Notes under the pieces: generated by a model
What the model was told of the DNA's origin: nothing
The model's database searches: none
What the model saw: the letters and a program-made list of their open reading frames with translations, nothing else
In this document: in pieces, positions 16,690 through 25,063 of the stretch
How positions within the stretch are numbered: position 1 is the first letter of the stretch
How the letters are laid out: each line of letters opens with the position of its first letter
Program-made: the position numbers and the translations under genes
NCBI RefSeq assembly: GCF_021390195.1
Contig: NZ_CP090003.1
Span: 1,166,001-1,230,000 of the forward strand
Length of the DNA: 64,000 nucleotides
Reading direction: 5' to 3'
DNA from: Flagellimonas sp. CMM7
Lineage (GTDB): Bacteria > Bacteroidota > Bacteroidia > Flavobacteriales > Flavobacteriaceae

Positions 16690-17640
16690 TCAGTTCATTG
16701 CCACATCAGTAGAATCAGAAACTTGCTCCATTGGCGCTTCTTTTGTTTCTTCTGATTCAGGAGCGTCTGGATCTATCCAAATTTCTCCTTCAGGTGCTTT
16801 TGGGTTGGCAGCAGTTGTACCACCTAAGGTTAATATATAACTGGCCACCTGAGCCATTTCCAGGGGTTTTAGACTTTGTTTCCAAGCGATCATACCCTTA
16901 CCGTCTCTTCCACCTTCAGAAATGGTATTAAAGACATTTTTTATGCCCCCGCCCAAAATCCAATATTCATCTGTTAAATTGGGACCAATCCCCCCTCCTC
17001 CATCAGCCATATGGCAAGCTACACAACTGGTGGTAAATATCTTTTCTCCAGCACTTAAATCTGCAGCTTCCGACAAAAACTCCACGGTATTTACATCTAC
17101 TAAATCCTTAGCTGTTTTTTTGTATTCATCTATTGCAATTTTAGCGGCTGCAACTTCTTGTTCGTATTCTAGTTTTTGATCATAATCGCCAGCAACATGA
17201 AAACGTATCAGATATACAACTCCAAAAATGATAGTAGCATAAAAAAGATAAACCCACCAAGGTGGCAAGACATTGTCCAGCTCCCTAATTCCATCATAAT
17301 TATGATCTAGGATTATTTCACCTTCTTTTTCTATTTCCCTTGTTTTGGTCAGGCGTTTGTACATATTGTTGGCCCATGTCCATTGCCTTTTCTTGTTTTT
17401 GGATTCCAAATAACGCTCTTTTGCCTCTGGTGAAAGGGTTTGAAACATTACATTTTCAATAGAACTTAAAATTAGTTCTATGGCAATTAATATCATCAAT
17501 ACCATTAGCATAAAAAACTGCGTAATTGGATATTCGATAATAGCTGGTTTTTCACCAGAATCTATAAAGTATTCCATTAATCCGAAGATGATGAAGAATA
17601 GCAGTGGAATACGTATCCACCAAGGTGTTCTTGTGCTCAT
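16690..17640 (-). CDS. ccoP: cbb3 oxidase subunit III (CcoP), monohaem
   Basis: A 316-residue membrane-anchored cytochrome c that carries electrons to CcoNO. Two N-terminal helices (about 6-20 and 34-60) and a third at about 126-148 (NVLPPWWVYLFYATIIFGVV, the CcoP N-terminal signature) precede one cytochrome c domain with CVACH near residue 205 and an axial-Met region KGMIAWK near 250. Proteobacterial CcoP usually has two haems; only one CXXCH is present, as I recall for Bacteroidota. The C-terminus is acidic. The start is 4 bp after ccoQ. Confidence 0.95.
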   Translation of the reverse strand: MSTRTPWWIRIPLLFFIIFGLMEYFIDSGEKPAIIEYPITQFFMLMVLMILIAIELILSSIENVMFQTLSPEAKERYLESKNKKRQWTWANNMYKRLTKTREIEKEGEIILDHNYDGIRELDNVLPPWWVYLFYATIIFGVVYLIRFHVAGDYDQKLEYEQEVAAAKIAIDEYKKTAKDLVDVNTVEFLSEAADLSAGEKIFTTSCVACHMADGGGGIGPNLTDEYWILGGGIKNVFNTISEGGRDGKGMIAWKQSLKPLEMAQVASYILTLGGTTAANPKAPEGEIWIDPDAPESEETKEAPMEQVSDSTDVAMN

Positions 17641-17644
17641 AATG

Positions 17645-17830
17645 CTATAGTTTGTTTTGTTGATCGTTATCTAAAGGCAATTCTCCCATCTCTTTTATAT
17701 GTGCTTTTGTGGCCGTAAACACCCACCAAAACAGCAGCACAAAAAACACGAAGAATATTAATAAGGATATCATGGGATAACTTGCAATCCCTTCTATACT
17801 TTCCATATGGCTTTTTACAAATTTCAACAT
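17645..17830 (-). CDS. ccoQ: Small cbb3 oxidase subunit IV (CcoQ-like)
   Basis: A 61-residue protein with one membrane helix (about 21-43, MISLLIFFVFFVLLFWWVF) and a short charged tail. Its size, topology and place between ccoNO (2 bp before) and ccoP (4 bp after) identify it as the CcoQ/FixQ-like subunit. Sequence similarity alone would be weak at this length. Confidence 0.85.
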   Translation of the reverse strand: MLKFVKSHMESIEGIASYPMISLLIFFVFFVLLFWWVFTATKAHIKEMGELPLDNDQQNKL

Positions 17831-17832
17831 GG

Positions 17833-20025
17833 CTATTTGTTTTGAGATATTGTTTCTTTAATCTTAATGTCTGTCCCCAATCGTTGCAAGTAAGCAATCA
17901 ATGCAACAATTTCCCTATCTCTCATTTCTACAAAATCCTCTCCATTTTCTTGAGCATATTTTTTGTCCGCCTCATAAGTCTTTTCAAATTCGGGATCAGT
18001 ATATAGGTTCTTTTCAATCTGTATAGCTTGTTCCGCCATTGACTGCGGTGCGTTGGCTATATCTTCATCCGTATAAGGCACGCCCAGTTTAACCATGGCT
18101 TCCATTTTACTTTGTGTGGCACTTCTATCATGTTCATTGATTACCAACCATTGATAAGCTGGCATAATTGAACCCGAAGATGTACTTTGCGGATCATACA
18201 TATGATTCAGGTGCCAATTATCAGAGTACTTTCCTCCAATTCGCAATAGATCAGGTCCAGTTCTTTTACTTCCCCAAAGGAATGGATGGTCATAGACAAA
18301 CTCTCCTGCTTTGGCATATTCTCCATAACGTTCCACTTCACTTCTAAAAGGTCTGATCATTTGGGAGTGACAGCCCACACAGCCTTCACGGATGTATAAA
18401 TCTCGTCCTTCAAGTTCCAAAGGCGTATATGGTTTTACACTGGTAATGGTAGGAATATTGGATTTTACCAAGATGGTTGGCACAATCTGGATAATTCCCC
18501 CTATTAAAATGGCAACTGTTGCCAAAATTGTAAGCTGAACCGGTCTACGCTCTAACCAATTGTGGAATGTTTCGCCAGAAACTCTTCTTTTAGAAACTCT
18601 TGTCAAGGCAGGTGCCTCAGCCAATTCATCTTCTACTGAACTTCCTTTTCTAATGGTAACAATGACATTGTAGACCATAATCAACATCCCCACAAGAAAC
18701 ATAGTACCTCCTATGGCACGCATCCAGTACATAGGAATAATTTGAGTAACGGTTTCCAAGAAATTTCCGTAAACCAATGATCCATCTGGATTAAATTCTT
18801 TCCACATTAGGGCTTGAGTAAACCCTGCAACATACATAGGCAATGCATACAGAATAATTCCTAATGTCCCTATCCAGAAATGCAGGTTTGCCAACCCTTT
18901 TGAGTATAGCGTTGTCTTAAACATTTTGGGAACCAACCAGTATATCATACCAAAGGTCAAGAACCCATTCCAAGCTAAAGCTCCAACGTGTACGTGGGCA
19001 ATAATCCAATCACTAAAGTGAGCAATGGCATTCACATTTTTAAGGGATAGCATAGGGCCTTCAAAAGTGGCCATACCATAACCTGTGATGGCAACAACCA
19101 TAAATTTTAAAGTGGCATCGGTTCGTACTTTATCCCAAACACCCCTTAGAGTCAACAATCCATTGATCATACCACCCCAAGATGGAGCAATCAACATAAT
19201 AGAGAAAACAACCCCAAGGTTTTGCGCCCAATCCGGTAGGGAAGAATACAACAAATGGTGAGGGCCTGCCCAGATATAAATGAATATCAGTGACCAGAAA
19301 TGGACAATGGACAGACGATATGAGTATATAGGCCTATTGGCCGCTTTGGGAACAAAATAGTACATCAATCCCAAAAATGGTGTGGTTAAAAAGAAGGCCA
19401 CAGCATTGTGCCCATACCACCATTGTACTAAAGCATCTTGCACGCCAGCATATACAGAATAACTTTTCAAGGCCGCGACAGGCAACTCTAGACTATTAAA
19501 AATATGCAGTACCGCCACGGTAACAAATGTTGCTAGGTAAAACCATATTGCAACATAAAGATGGCGCTGTCTTCTTTTTAAGATGGTTGCAATCAAGTTC
19601 CAGCCAAAAACGACCCAAACTACCGCAATAGCTAAATCTATGGGCCATTCCAATTCTGCATATTCTTTGGAGGTAGTATATCCCAAAGGCAGCGTAATGG
19701 CAGCCGCTACAATGATCAATTGCCAACCCCAAAAATTAAAATTGCTCAGAAAGTCACTGAACATTCTTGCTTTTAACAATCGTTGGGTGGAGTAATAGAC
19801 CCCGGCAAAGATAGCGTTCCCCACAAATGCAAAAATTACGGCATTGGTGTGCAACGGACGTAGTCGTCCAAAGCTCAACCACGAAATACCATCCGTGATA
19901 TTGGGAAACAAAAACATAAATGCCAGTAGAAGTCCTACCAGCATTCCAACAACACCCCATAGCATGGTGGCATATAAAAACTTTTGTACGATTTTATTAT
20001 CGTAGCTAAATTGTTGTATTTCCAT
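17833..20025 (-). CDS. ccoNO: Fused cbb3 oxidase subunits I and II (CcoN-CcoO)
   Basis: A 730-residue fusion of the catalytic haem-copper subunit and the membrane cytochrome c subunit of the high-affinity cbb3 oxidase. Residues about 1-480 are CcoN, with about 12 helices; LRPLHTNAVIFAF, WWYGHNAVAFFLT and GPHHLLYSSLPDW supply haem and copper histidines. After a linker and a further helix, about 515-540, CcoO follows with REGCVGCHSQMIRPF near 545-559 and GSIMPAYQWL for the axial Met. The fusion is typical of Bacteroidota. It starts 2 bp after ccoS. Confidence 0.97.
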   Translation of the reverse strand: MEIQQFSYDNKIVQKFLYATMLWGVVGMLVGLLLAFMFLFPNITDGISWLSFGRLRPLHTNAVIFAFVGNAIFAGVYYSTQRLLKARMFSDFLSNFNFWGWQLIIVAAAITLPLGYTTSKEYAELEWPIDLAIAVVWVVFGWNLIATILKRRQRHLYVAIWFYLATFVTVAVLHIFNSLELPVAALKSYSVYAGVQDALVQWWYGHNAVAFFLTTPFLGLMYYFVPKAANRPIYSYRLSIVHFWSLIFIYIWAGPHHLLYSSLPDWAQNLGVVFSIMLIAPSWGGMINGLLTLRGVWDKVRTDATLKFMVVAITGYGMATFEGPMLSLKNVNAIAHFSDWIIAHVHVGALAWNGFLTFGMIYWLVPKMFKTTLYSKGLANLHFWIGTLGIILYALPMYVAGFTQALMWKEFNPDGSLVYGNFLETVTQIIPMYWMRAIGGTMFLVGMLIMVYNVIVTIRKGSSVEDELAEAPALTRVSKRRVSGETFHNWLERRPVQLTILATVAILIGGIIQIVPTILVKSNIPTITSVKPYTPLELEGRDLYIREGCVGCHSQMIRPFRSEVERYGEYAKAGEFVYDHPFLWGSKRTGPDLLRIGGKYSDNWHLNHMYDPQSTSSGSIMPAYQWLVINEHDRSATQSKMEAMVKLGVPYTDEDIANAPQSMAEQAIQIEKNLYTDPEFEKTYEADKKYAQENGEDFVEMRDREIVALIAYLQRLGTDIKIKETISQNK

Positions 20026-20027
20026 AT

Positions 20028-20237
20028 TTATTGGTTTGTACTTTTAGTTAGTTCGATTTCTTTGTTTTCTAGTTCTTTTGTATCTAAATCAGGTAGTAAT
20101 TCATCCTCAAAAAGCATGCGGACAGATGGTGTGTATGCATCATCATACTGCCCTCTTTTGACCGAAAAGACAAAGGCAGCAAAAAAGACCAGCGCAACTG
20201 AAATACTTATGGCCAATAACACATATATAACACTCAT
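20028..20237 (-). CDS. ccoS: CcoS/FixS cbb3-oxidase maturation protein
   Basis: A 69-residue protein: one N-terminal helix (about 3-26, IYVLLAISISVALVFFAAFVF) followed by FSVKRGQYDDAYTPSVRMLF, where the GQYDD-P element is the family signature. It is required for cofactor insertion into the cbb3 oxidase. It is the first gene after the FNR-type promoter at 20256-20298 and probably leads the ccoS-NO-Q-P transcript. Confidence 0.93.
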   Translation of the reverse strand: MSVIYVLLAISISVALVFFAAFVFSVKRGQYDDAYTPSVRMLFEDELLPDLDTKELENKEIELTKSTNQ

Positions 20238-20255
20238 ACCTGGTTTAATTAAGCG

Positions 20256-20298
20256 TAAAACTACATTGCCGTTCTTGCGAAAAAAATGACATATATCA
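20256..20298 (-). promoter_or_regulatory. FNR-type box and -7 element for the cco operon
   Basis: The box at 20287-20298 reads TGACATATATCA on the plus strand. After 23 bp toward ccoS comes TAGTTTTA (20263 to 20256). The TGA of the box on the minus strand is also the stop codon of the DoxX-like gene (20298-20296), so the operator is built into the end of that gene. Confidence 0.85.
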
Positions 20299-20760
20299 GC
20301 TTTTGTTATTAATTCTTTTATTTTTCAAAGGCACTTTTTTTACCATAGTTATCAAGGCTGCAACTATGACAAAATTCTTACCAATGTATTGCCCTAGAAG
20401 TGTTGGAACCAATGGCGGTTCTTGAAATGACTCCAAAGGGAACAACAGTAAAGGCGTAAATGTCAATGCCATATGACAAAGAGCAATGACAACAATAGTT
20501 CTTCTCCATAGGTTGAGTAACAATAAAACACCTATTCCCACCTCTAGAATAGCAAGAAGCATTATTGACAAGGAATCAGAAATAAAGCCAAACGTTAATT
20601 CATGAATTGTGTTTTTAGCCAAACTTTCTGCCGGACTCAGTGCTGGAAAGAACTTTAACCCTCCAAACCACAAATAGATAATCCCTATGCTGATTGCCAA
20701 CAAGTTTGACTCAACCATATTTTTAAAATTCCCAAATATTTTTTTTGCCAAGATCATCAA
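20296..20760 (-). CDS. DoxX-like small membrane protein
   Basis: A 154-residue inner-membrane protein with four helices and the opening GIIYLWFGGLKFFPALSPAE, typical of DoxX/YkgB-like quinone-linked or uncharacterised membrane proteins. It lies 3 bp after ccoI, so it is probably cotranscribed with it, and its stop codon overlaps the FNR-type box of the cco operon. Specific function unknown. Confidence 0.82.
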   Translation of the reverse strand: MMILAKKIFGNFKNMVESNLLAISIGIIYLWFGGLKFFPALSPAESLAKNTIHELTFGFISDSLSIMLLAILEVGIGVLLLLNLWRRTIVVIALCHMALTFTPLLLFPLESFQEPPLVPTLLGQYIGKNFVIVAALITMVKKVPLKNKRINNKS

Positions 20761-20763
20761 GGT

Positions 20764-23139
20764 TTATTGCTTTAATCTTTTCCCAATTATATTGGTCATT
20801 AACGTCGTAAAAATCACTATGCTGATTGAACTCAAAGGCATAAGTATTGCCGCAACGACAGGTTCTAACTGACCGGTAACAGCAAAATATAATCCAATAA
20901 CATTATAGCATAATGAGAGAAGGAAACTGAGTTTTATGACCTGTATGGATTTTCTGGATAACTTCATGAAAATGGGAAGTTTCCTCAAGTTTGAAGCATC
21001 TAAAATAGCATCACAAGCTGGTGAAAAAACATTGATGTTTTCAGAAATGGAGATACCTACGTTACTTTGGGCCAATGCACCGGCATCGTTAAGTCCATCT
21101 CCTACCATAAGCACACTGTGGTCTTTTTGGAGATGCTTTATATAATCCAGTTTATTCTTGGGCTTTTGATTGAACAGCAAATTAGTTTTAGAGGGGAGTA
21201 TTTCCTGTAACTGTTTTCTTTCCCCATCGTTATCACCAGACAGTATTCCAATATTCATGGTTTTGCCCAAGGTGACAAAAAGCTCTTCCACCCCATCCCT
21301 ATACTCGTTTTTGAATACAAATCTCCCTTTAAAGTCTTCATCAGAACTAATGTAAACCGCTGTATCGGATATAGCGTTTGGCATAGACTCTCCAATGTAA
21401 CTGGCAGAGCCCACCTTAATGGTATGAGCATTCAATTTTCCTTCTATTCCCATTCCGGTATGCTCTTGAAATTCATCAAGGGTCATAATGGCGTTGGACT
21501 TTAATATCTCATACAATGACCTACTTAATGGATGATTGGATGCCCGCAATGTAGTTTTCAGCAATGCGGTTTCCGCTTCGGTCAACTCAATTCCTTCATA
21601 CAGGATGGCATCTTTTGTTGTAGTTGTTATAGTGCCTGTTTTATCAAATATAGCAGTATCAATTTTTGATAATCGCTCTATAACATTTGTGTTTTTTAAG
21701 TAGAATTTATGCTTGCCAAATATTCGAAGCATATTACCCAACGTAAATGGAGCTGCAAGAGCAATTGCGCAAGGACAAGCAATGATAAGAACCGCCGTAA
21801 AAACATTAAGAGCCATACTTGGCATGTAAAACAACCAAAATGTAGTCGAAAGTATAGCTACACTCAAAACTCCAATGGTAAACCGTTTTCCAATACTATC
21901 CGTCAATGTTTGGAAAGTAGTAATCTTATCTTTTCCAAAAACTGAATTCCCCCATAATTGGGTGAGATAACTTTGTGAAACCGATTTTACAACCTCAATT
22001 TCTAAAACTCCAGAGAGTTGTTTTCCTCCTGCAAAAAGCTTTTCTCCTGATTGTTTAAAAACCGCATTGGATTCTCCGGTTACAAAACTGTAATCTATTT
22101 CTGCATTACCTTTTACTAAAATACTATCTACAGGAATAATTTCCATATTTCTAATCAAGAGCCTATCACCAGCCTTAATCTTATAAATTTGAATGTTTTC
22201 TTCTTCCCCATTTGTAGTTAACCTTGTTACCGCAATTGGAAAATAGGATTTATAATCCCGTTCAAAAGAGAGAAATGAATACGTCTTTTGTTGAAAAAAC
22301 TTCCCCAATAAAAGGAAAAAAACCAATCCCGTCAGGCTATCAAAAAAACCAGAGCCCAAGTCAAAAATAATATCTGCGGTACTTCTTAAGAACAAGGTTA
22401 GAATTCCCAATGCTATGGGAACATCAATGTTCAATACTTTAGAACGCAGTCCTTTATATGCTGAAATAAAATAATCCTGTCCAGCATAGAATACCACTGG
22501 CAGCGAAAAAGTAAACATTAACCAACGGAACACCAATTTGTACTGATCCAACCAAAACTCCTCCACCTCAAAATACTCAGGAAAAGAGAATAGCATTACA
22601 TTACCAAAGGCAAAACCAGCAACACCAAGTTTATAAATGAGTGAGCGGTCTACCTTGGTGTTTTTCTTGCTGTATTCCTCTAAAGAAATGTAAGGCTCAT
22701 AACCTATGGCACTCAATAACAGTACAAGGCCTTTCAATGAAAAATCTTCAATTTTATAGGTGACCCGAATGGTTTTTTTTGGAAAATCAACTTGTGAACT
22801 CGAAATAGAAGAATGCAGACGATTTAGGTTTTCCAATACCCAAATACAAGAACTGCAATGAATGGATGGAATGCTCAAATTGACCACCTGCACCCCTTCT
22901 TCATTAAACTCTACCAGTTTTTCAACAATCTCCTGATTATCAAGGAAATCATATTTTTGTCGAATTTCTTTAGGAGCCGTGCCGGCTCTCTCTTCTATAT
23001 CGTAAAAATTGGATAAGCCGTTTGAAGTAAAAATCTCATAGACTGTTTTGCAACCATTACAACAAAACTCCTTTTCATCAAAAAGAACCTTTGTGCGATT
23101 ACAATCATCACCACAATGATAACATCTCGTGTTCGCCAT
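20764..23139 (-). CDS. ccoI: Copper-translocating P-type ATPase for cbb3 oxidase (CcoI/FixI)
   Basis: A 791-residue P1B ATPase that supplies copper for the cbb3 oxidase. The N-terminus has a cysteine-rich module CYHCGDDC and CCNGCKTVYE (about 5-35), then a heavy-metal domain with IPSIHCSSCIWVLE (about 91-104). Further on are TGES (actuator), CPC in ACPCAIALAAPF (near 457), DKTGT (near 500), SNHPLS and GDGLNDAGAL. All catalytic motifs are intact. It is divergent from the regulator gene and shares one FNR-type box with it. Confidence 0.95.
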   Translation of the reverse strand: MANTRCYHCGDDCNRTKVLFDEKEFCCNGCKTVYEIFTSNGLSNFYDIEERAGTAPKEIRQKYDFLDNQEIVEKLVEFNEEGVQVVNLSIPSIHCSSCIWVLENLNRLHSSISSSQVDFPKKTIRVTYKIEDFSLKGLVLLLSAIGYEPYISLEEYSKKNTKVDRSLIYKLGVAGFAFGNVMLFSFPEYFEVEEFWLDQYKLVFRWLMFTFSLPVVFYAGQDYFISAYKGLRSKVLNIDVPIALGILTLFLRSTADIIFDLGSGFFDSLTGLVFFLLLGKFFQQKTYSFLSFERDYKSYFPIAVTRLTTNGEEENIQIYKIKAGDRLLIRNMEIIPVDSILVKGNAEIDYSFVTGESNAVFKQSGEKLFAGGKQLSGVLEIEVVKSVSQSYLTQLWGNSVFGKDKITTFQTLTDSIGKRFTIGVLSVAILSTTFWLFYMPSMALNVFTAVLIIACPCAIALAAPFTLGNMLRIFGKHKFYLKNTNVIERLSKIDTAIFDKTGTITTTTKDAILYEGIELTEAETALLKTTLRASNHPLSRSLYEILKSNAIMTLDEFQEHTGMGIEGKLNAHTIKVGSASYIGESMPNAISDTAVYISSDEDFKGRFVFKNEYRDGVEELFVTLGKTMNIGILSGDNDGERKQLQEILPSKTNLLFNQKPKNKLDYIKHLQKDHSVLMVGDGLNDAGALAQSNVGISISENINVFSPACDAILDASNLRKLPIFMKLSRKSIQVIKLSFLLSLCYNVIGLYFAVTGQLEPVVAAILMPLSSISIVIFTTLMTNIIGKRLKQ

Positions 23140-23160
23140 TTACATTTGCTTTACCCAAGA

Positions 23161-23234
23161 CAAAATTGTGACACAATTTGTTTTAAAAACATGACATTTA
23201 TCAGTTCTTGTTCAATACTTTAGGCTTAATTTTG
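23161..23234. promoter_or_regulatory. Bidirectional FNR-type promoter for ccoI and the regulator gene
   Basis: One box, TGACATTTATCA (23192-23203), is placed between two -7 elements. Rightward, 23 bp lead to TAATTTTG (23227-23234) before the regulator gene. Leftward, also 23 bp lead to CAATTTTG (23168 to 23161 on the minus strand) before ccoI. Neither arm has a TTTG -33 element. The symmetry implies that one bound dimer can activate both units. Confidence 0.85.
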
Positions 23235-23257
23235 TACCATCAGGTAAATTAACAGTT

Positions 23258-23947
23258 ATGGAGAGCAGGTGTGAAAATTGTATCATAAGACAATTCAATT
23301 CGCTAAGAGCCATGAGCAAGGACGAATTGAAGCAAGTGTCCGACTCTAAAACCACAAAAAAAGTCAAGAAAGGAGACCCCCTTTTTGAGGAGGGCGAAAA
23401 ATTGAATGGAGTTTTTTGTGTTCGCGATGGAGTTTCTAAACTCTCCAAACTTAGTGCCAATGGCAAAGATCAAATCGTAAAGCTTGCAACCAAAGGCGAA
23501 GTACTTGGACAGCGATCCGTAATAGCAGAAGAATGTACTAATCTTTCTGCAATAGCTGTTAACGATATGGAGGTCTGCTTCATTCCCAAAGAAAGCATCA
23601 ACAATACATTGCAAAAGAATCCGAATTTCACCCTTGAGGTGTTGCGGCATATGGCTCATGATTTAAAGGAGGCAGATGACGTCATCGTAAACATGTCTCA
23701 AAAAACGGTAAAACAGCGGATTGCTGAGGCTTTCCTGTATTTAAAAAATAACTTTGGCGAAGATGACGAAGGGTTTTTGGCCCTTACACTTTCCAGAGAA
23801 GACATTTCAAATGTGGTTGGTACAGCTACGGAATCCGCCATCCGAATTATTTCAGAATTCAAGAAAAAAGGACTCATTCATACCTCTGGCAAAAAAGTAG
23901 GTATAAAGAATGAACGTAAGTTGGTAGAGTTGGTAGAAGGCTTCTAA
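23258..23947 (+). CDS. Crp/FNR-family transcription regulator, FNR-like
   Basis: A 229-residue regulator: cyclic-nucleotide-like sensory beta-roll (about 20-135), dimer helix (about 140-160) and a C-terminal winged HTH (about 165-220). The recognition helix contains TESAIRIISEF, keeping the E-x-x-x-R pair that in CRP/FNR reads TGA/TCA half-sites; FNR's Ser next to Arg is Ile here. The N-terminus has CENC at residues 5-8, a candidate part of an oxygen-sensing cluster, but the full four-Cys pattern of E. coli FNR is not obvious. It has a matching box in its own promoter, so autoregulation is likely. Confidence 0.92.
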   Translation: MESRCENCIIRQFNSLRAMSKDELKQVSDSKTTKKVKKGDPLFEEGEKLNGVFCVRDGVSKLSKLSANGKDQIVKLATKGEVLGQRSVIAEECTNLSAIAVNDMEVCFIPKESINNTLQKNPNFTLEVLRHMAHDLKEADDVIVNMSQKTVKQRIAEAFLYLKNNFGEDDEGFLALTLSREDISNVVGTATESAIRIISEFKKKGLIHTSGKKVGIKNERKLVELVEGF

Positions 23948-23969
23948 AGCCATCCCTATTTTCAAAACC

Positions 23970-24012
23970 TGATATTTGTCATAGTATCCCTTTCCGCATA
24001 GCACTAATTTTA
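23970..24012 (+). promoter_or_regulatory. FNR-type box and -7 element for the third usp gene
   Basis: TGATATTTGTCA at 23970-23981, then 23 bp, then TAATTTTA (24005-24012). There is no TTTG in the spacer. Translation of the usp gene starts at 24034. Confidence 0.82.
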
Positions 24013-24033
24013 TTCCATCTTTATTTTAGTAAA

Positions 24034-24936
24034 ATGCAAAGAATTTTAATACCTACAGACTTTTCAGAAAATGCATGGAATGCCATTAATTATGCCATGC
24101 AGTTGTTCCGCAATAAACAATGCACTTTTTATTTGTTAAACACATATACCCCTGTAATTCCCAGTAGCCGGTTTATGGCCAAAATGATAGATGGTGTAAG
24201 TATTGTAGATGCGGTGCGAAATTCTTCAGAACAAGGTTTACTGAATACTGTTGACAGAATTAAGACACAGTATGGTAACAACAATCATAGTTTTGAAACA
24301 ATCTCTTCTTTCAATCTATTGGTCGAAGAAGTAAAAGACATTGTGGATGCGTATGATATTAACTTAATAGTTACTGGAACCAAGGGCGCTTCTGGAATAG
24401 ATGAGGTATTTATGGGCAGCAATACCGTGCGTATTATTAAGAACAGTAAAAAATGTCCGGTCTTGGCTATTCCCCAACATTTTGATTTTGTCACACCTTC
24501 AGAAATTGCTTTTGCAACTGATTTTAATAGATTCTACACAGCTTCCGAACTAAATCCACTAATGGAATTAGCAGAAATGTTCCAAGCAACCATTAGAATA
24601 GTTCATGTGCAATACGGGATAAAAGCATTATCGGAATTACAGCAGTTTAACCTAAACATGCTAAGAAGGTATTTAAACGAATCTGAACATTATGTACACA
24701 CAGTTTCTGAACTTAACTCAGTATCACAAACGTTGGAAATGTTTACTGAGGAGCTGGACATTCACCTGCTGGCACTCCTGAATTATCAGCATAGCTATAT
24801 GGAAAAAATGACCCGTGAACCTATAGTGAAGCGAACAGCGTTCCATACGCAAATTCCTTTATTGGTTATTCCTGAACTAGGAATGGAAGGGGTTTCAAAA
24901 AAAAACAAGGAACAAGAAAAGGCAGTTAGCGGTTAA
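24034..24936 (+). CDS. Tandem universal stress protein
   Basis: A 300-residue protein with two UspA domains. The first keeps the nucleotide loop GTKGASGIDEVFMGSNTVRII; the second (about 155-290) has lost it, so one ATP site is expected. It ends in a charged tail KKNKEQEKAVSG. It follows the FNR-like regulator and has its own box at 23970. With the genes at 3093 and 11334 it makes three Usp proteins under the same type of promoter. Confidence 0.93.
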   Translation: MQRILIPTDFSENAWNAINYAMQLFRNKQCTFYLLNTYTPVIPSSRFMAKMIDGVSIVDAVRNSSEQGLLNTVDRIKTQYGNNNHSFETISSFNLLVEEVKDIVDAYDINLIVTGTKGASGIDEVFMGSNTVRIIKNSKKCPVLAIPQHFDFVTPSEIAFATDFNRFYTASELNPLMELAEMFQATIRIVHVQYGIKALSELQQFNLNMLRRYLNESEHYVHTVSELNSVSQTLEMFTEELDIHLLALLNYQHSYMEKMTREPIVKRTAFHTQIPLLVIPELGMEGVSKKNKEQEKAVSG

Positions 24937-25063
24937 GGCCCAAACTCTCATTTTACTTTTACATGAGCGTAATTTGAAAGGTCTATTTTCAGATTAATTC
25001 GTTCGCCATTCCTATCTTTATGTTTTGTTTCACCTTCAAAAGCATTTCGCATAAAGAGCATTA

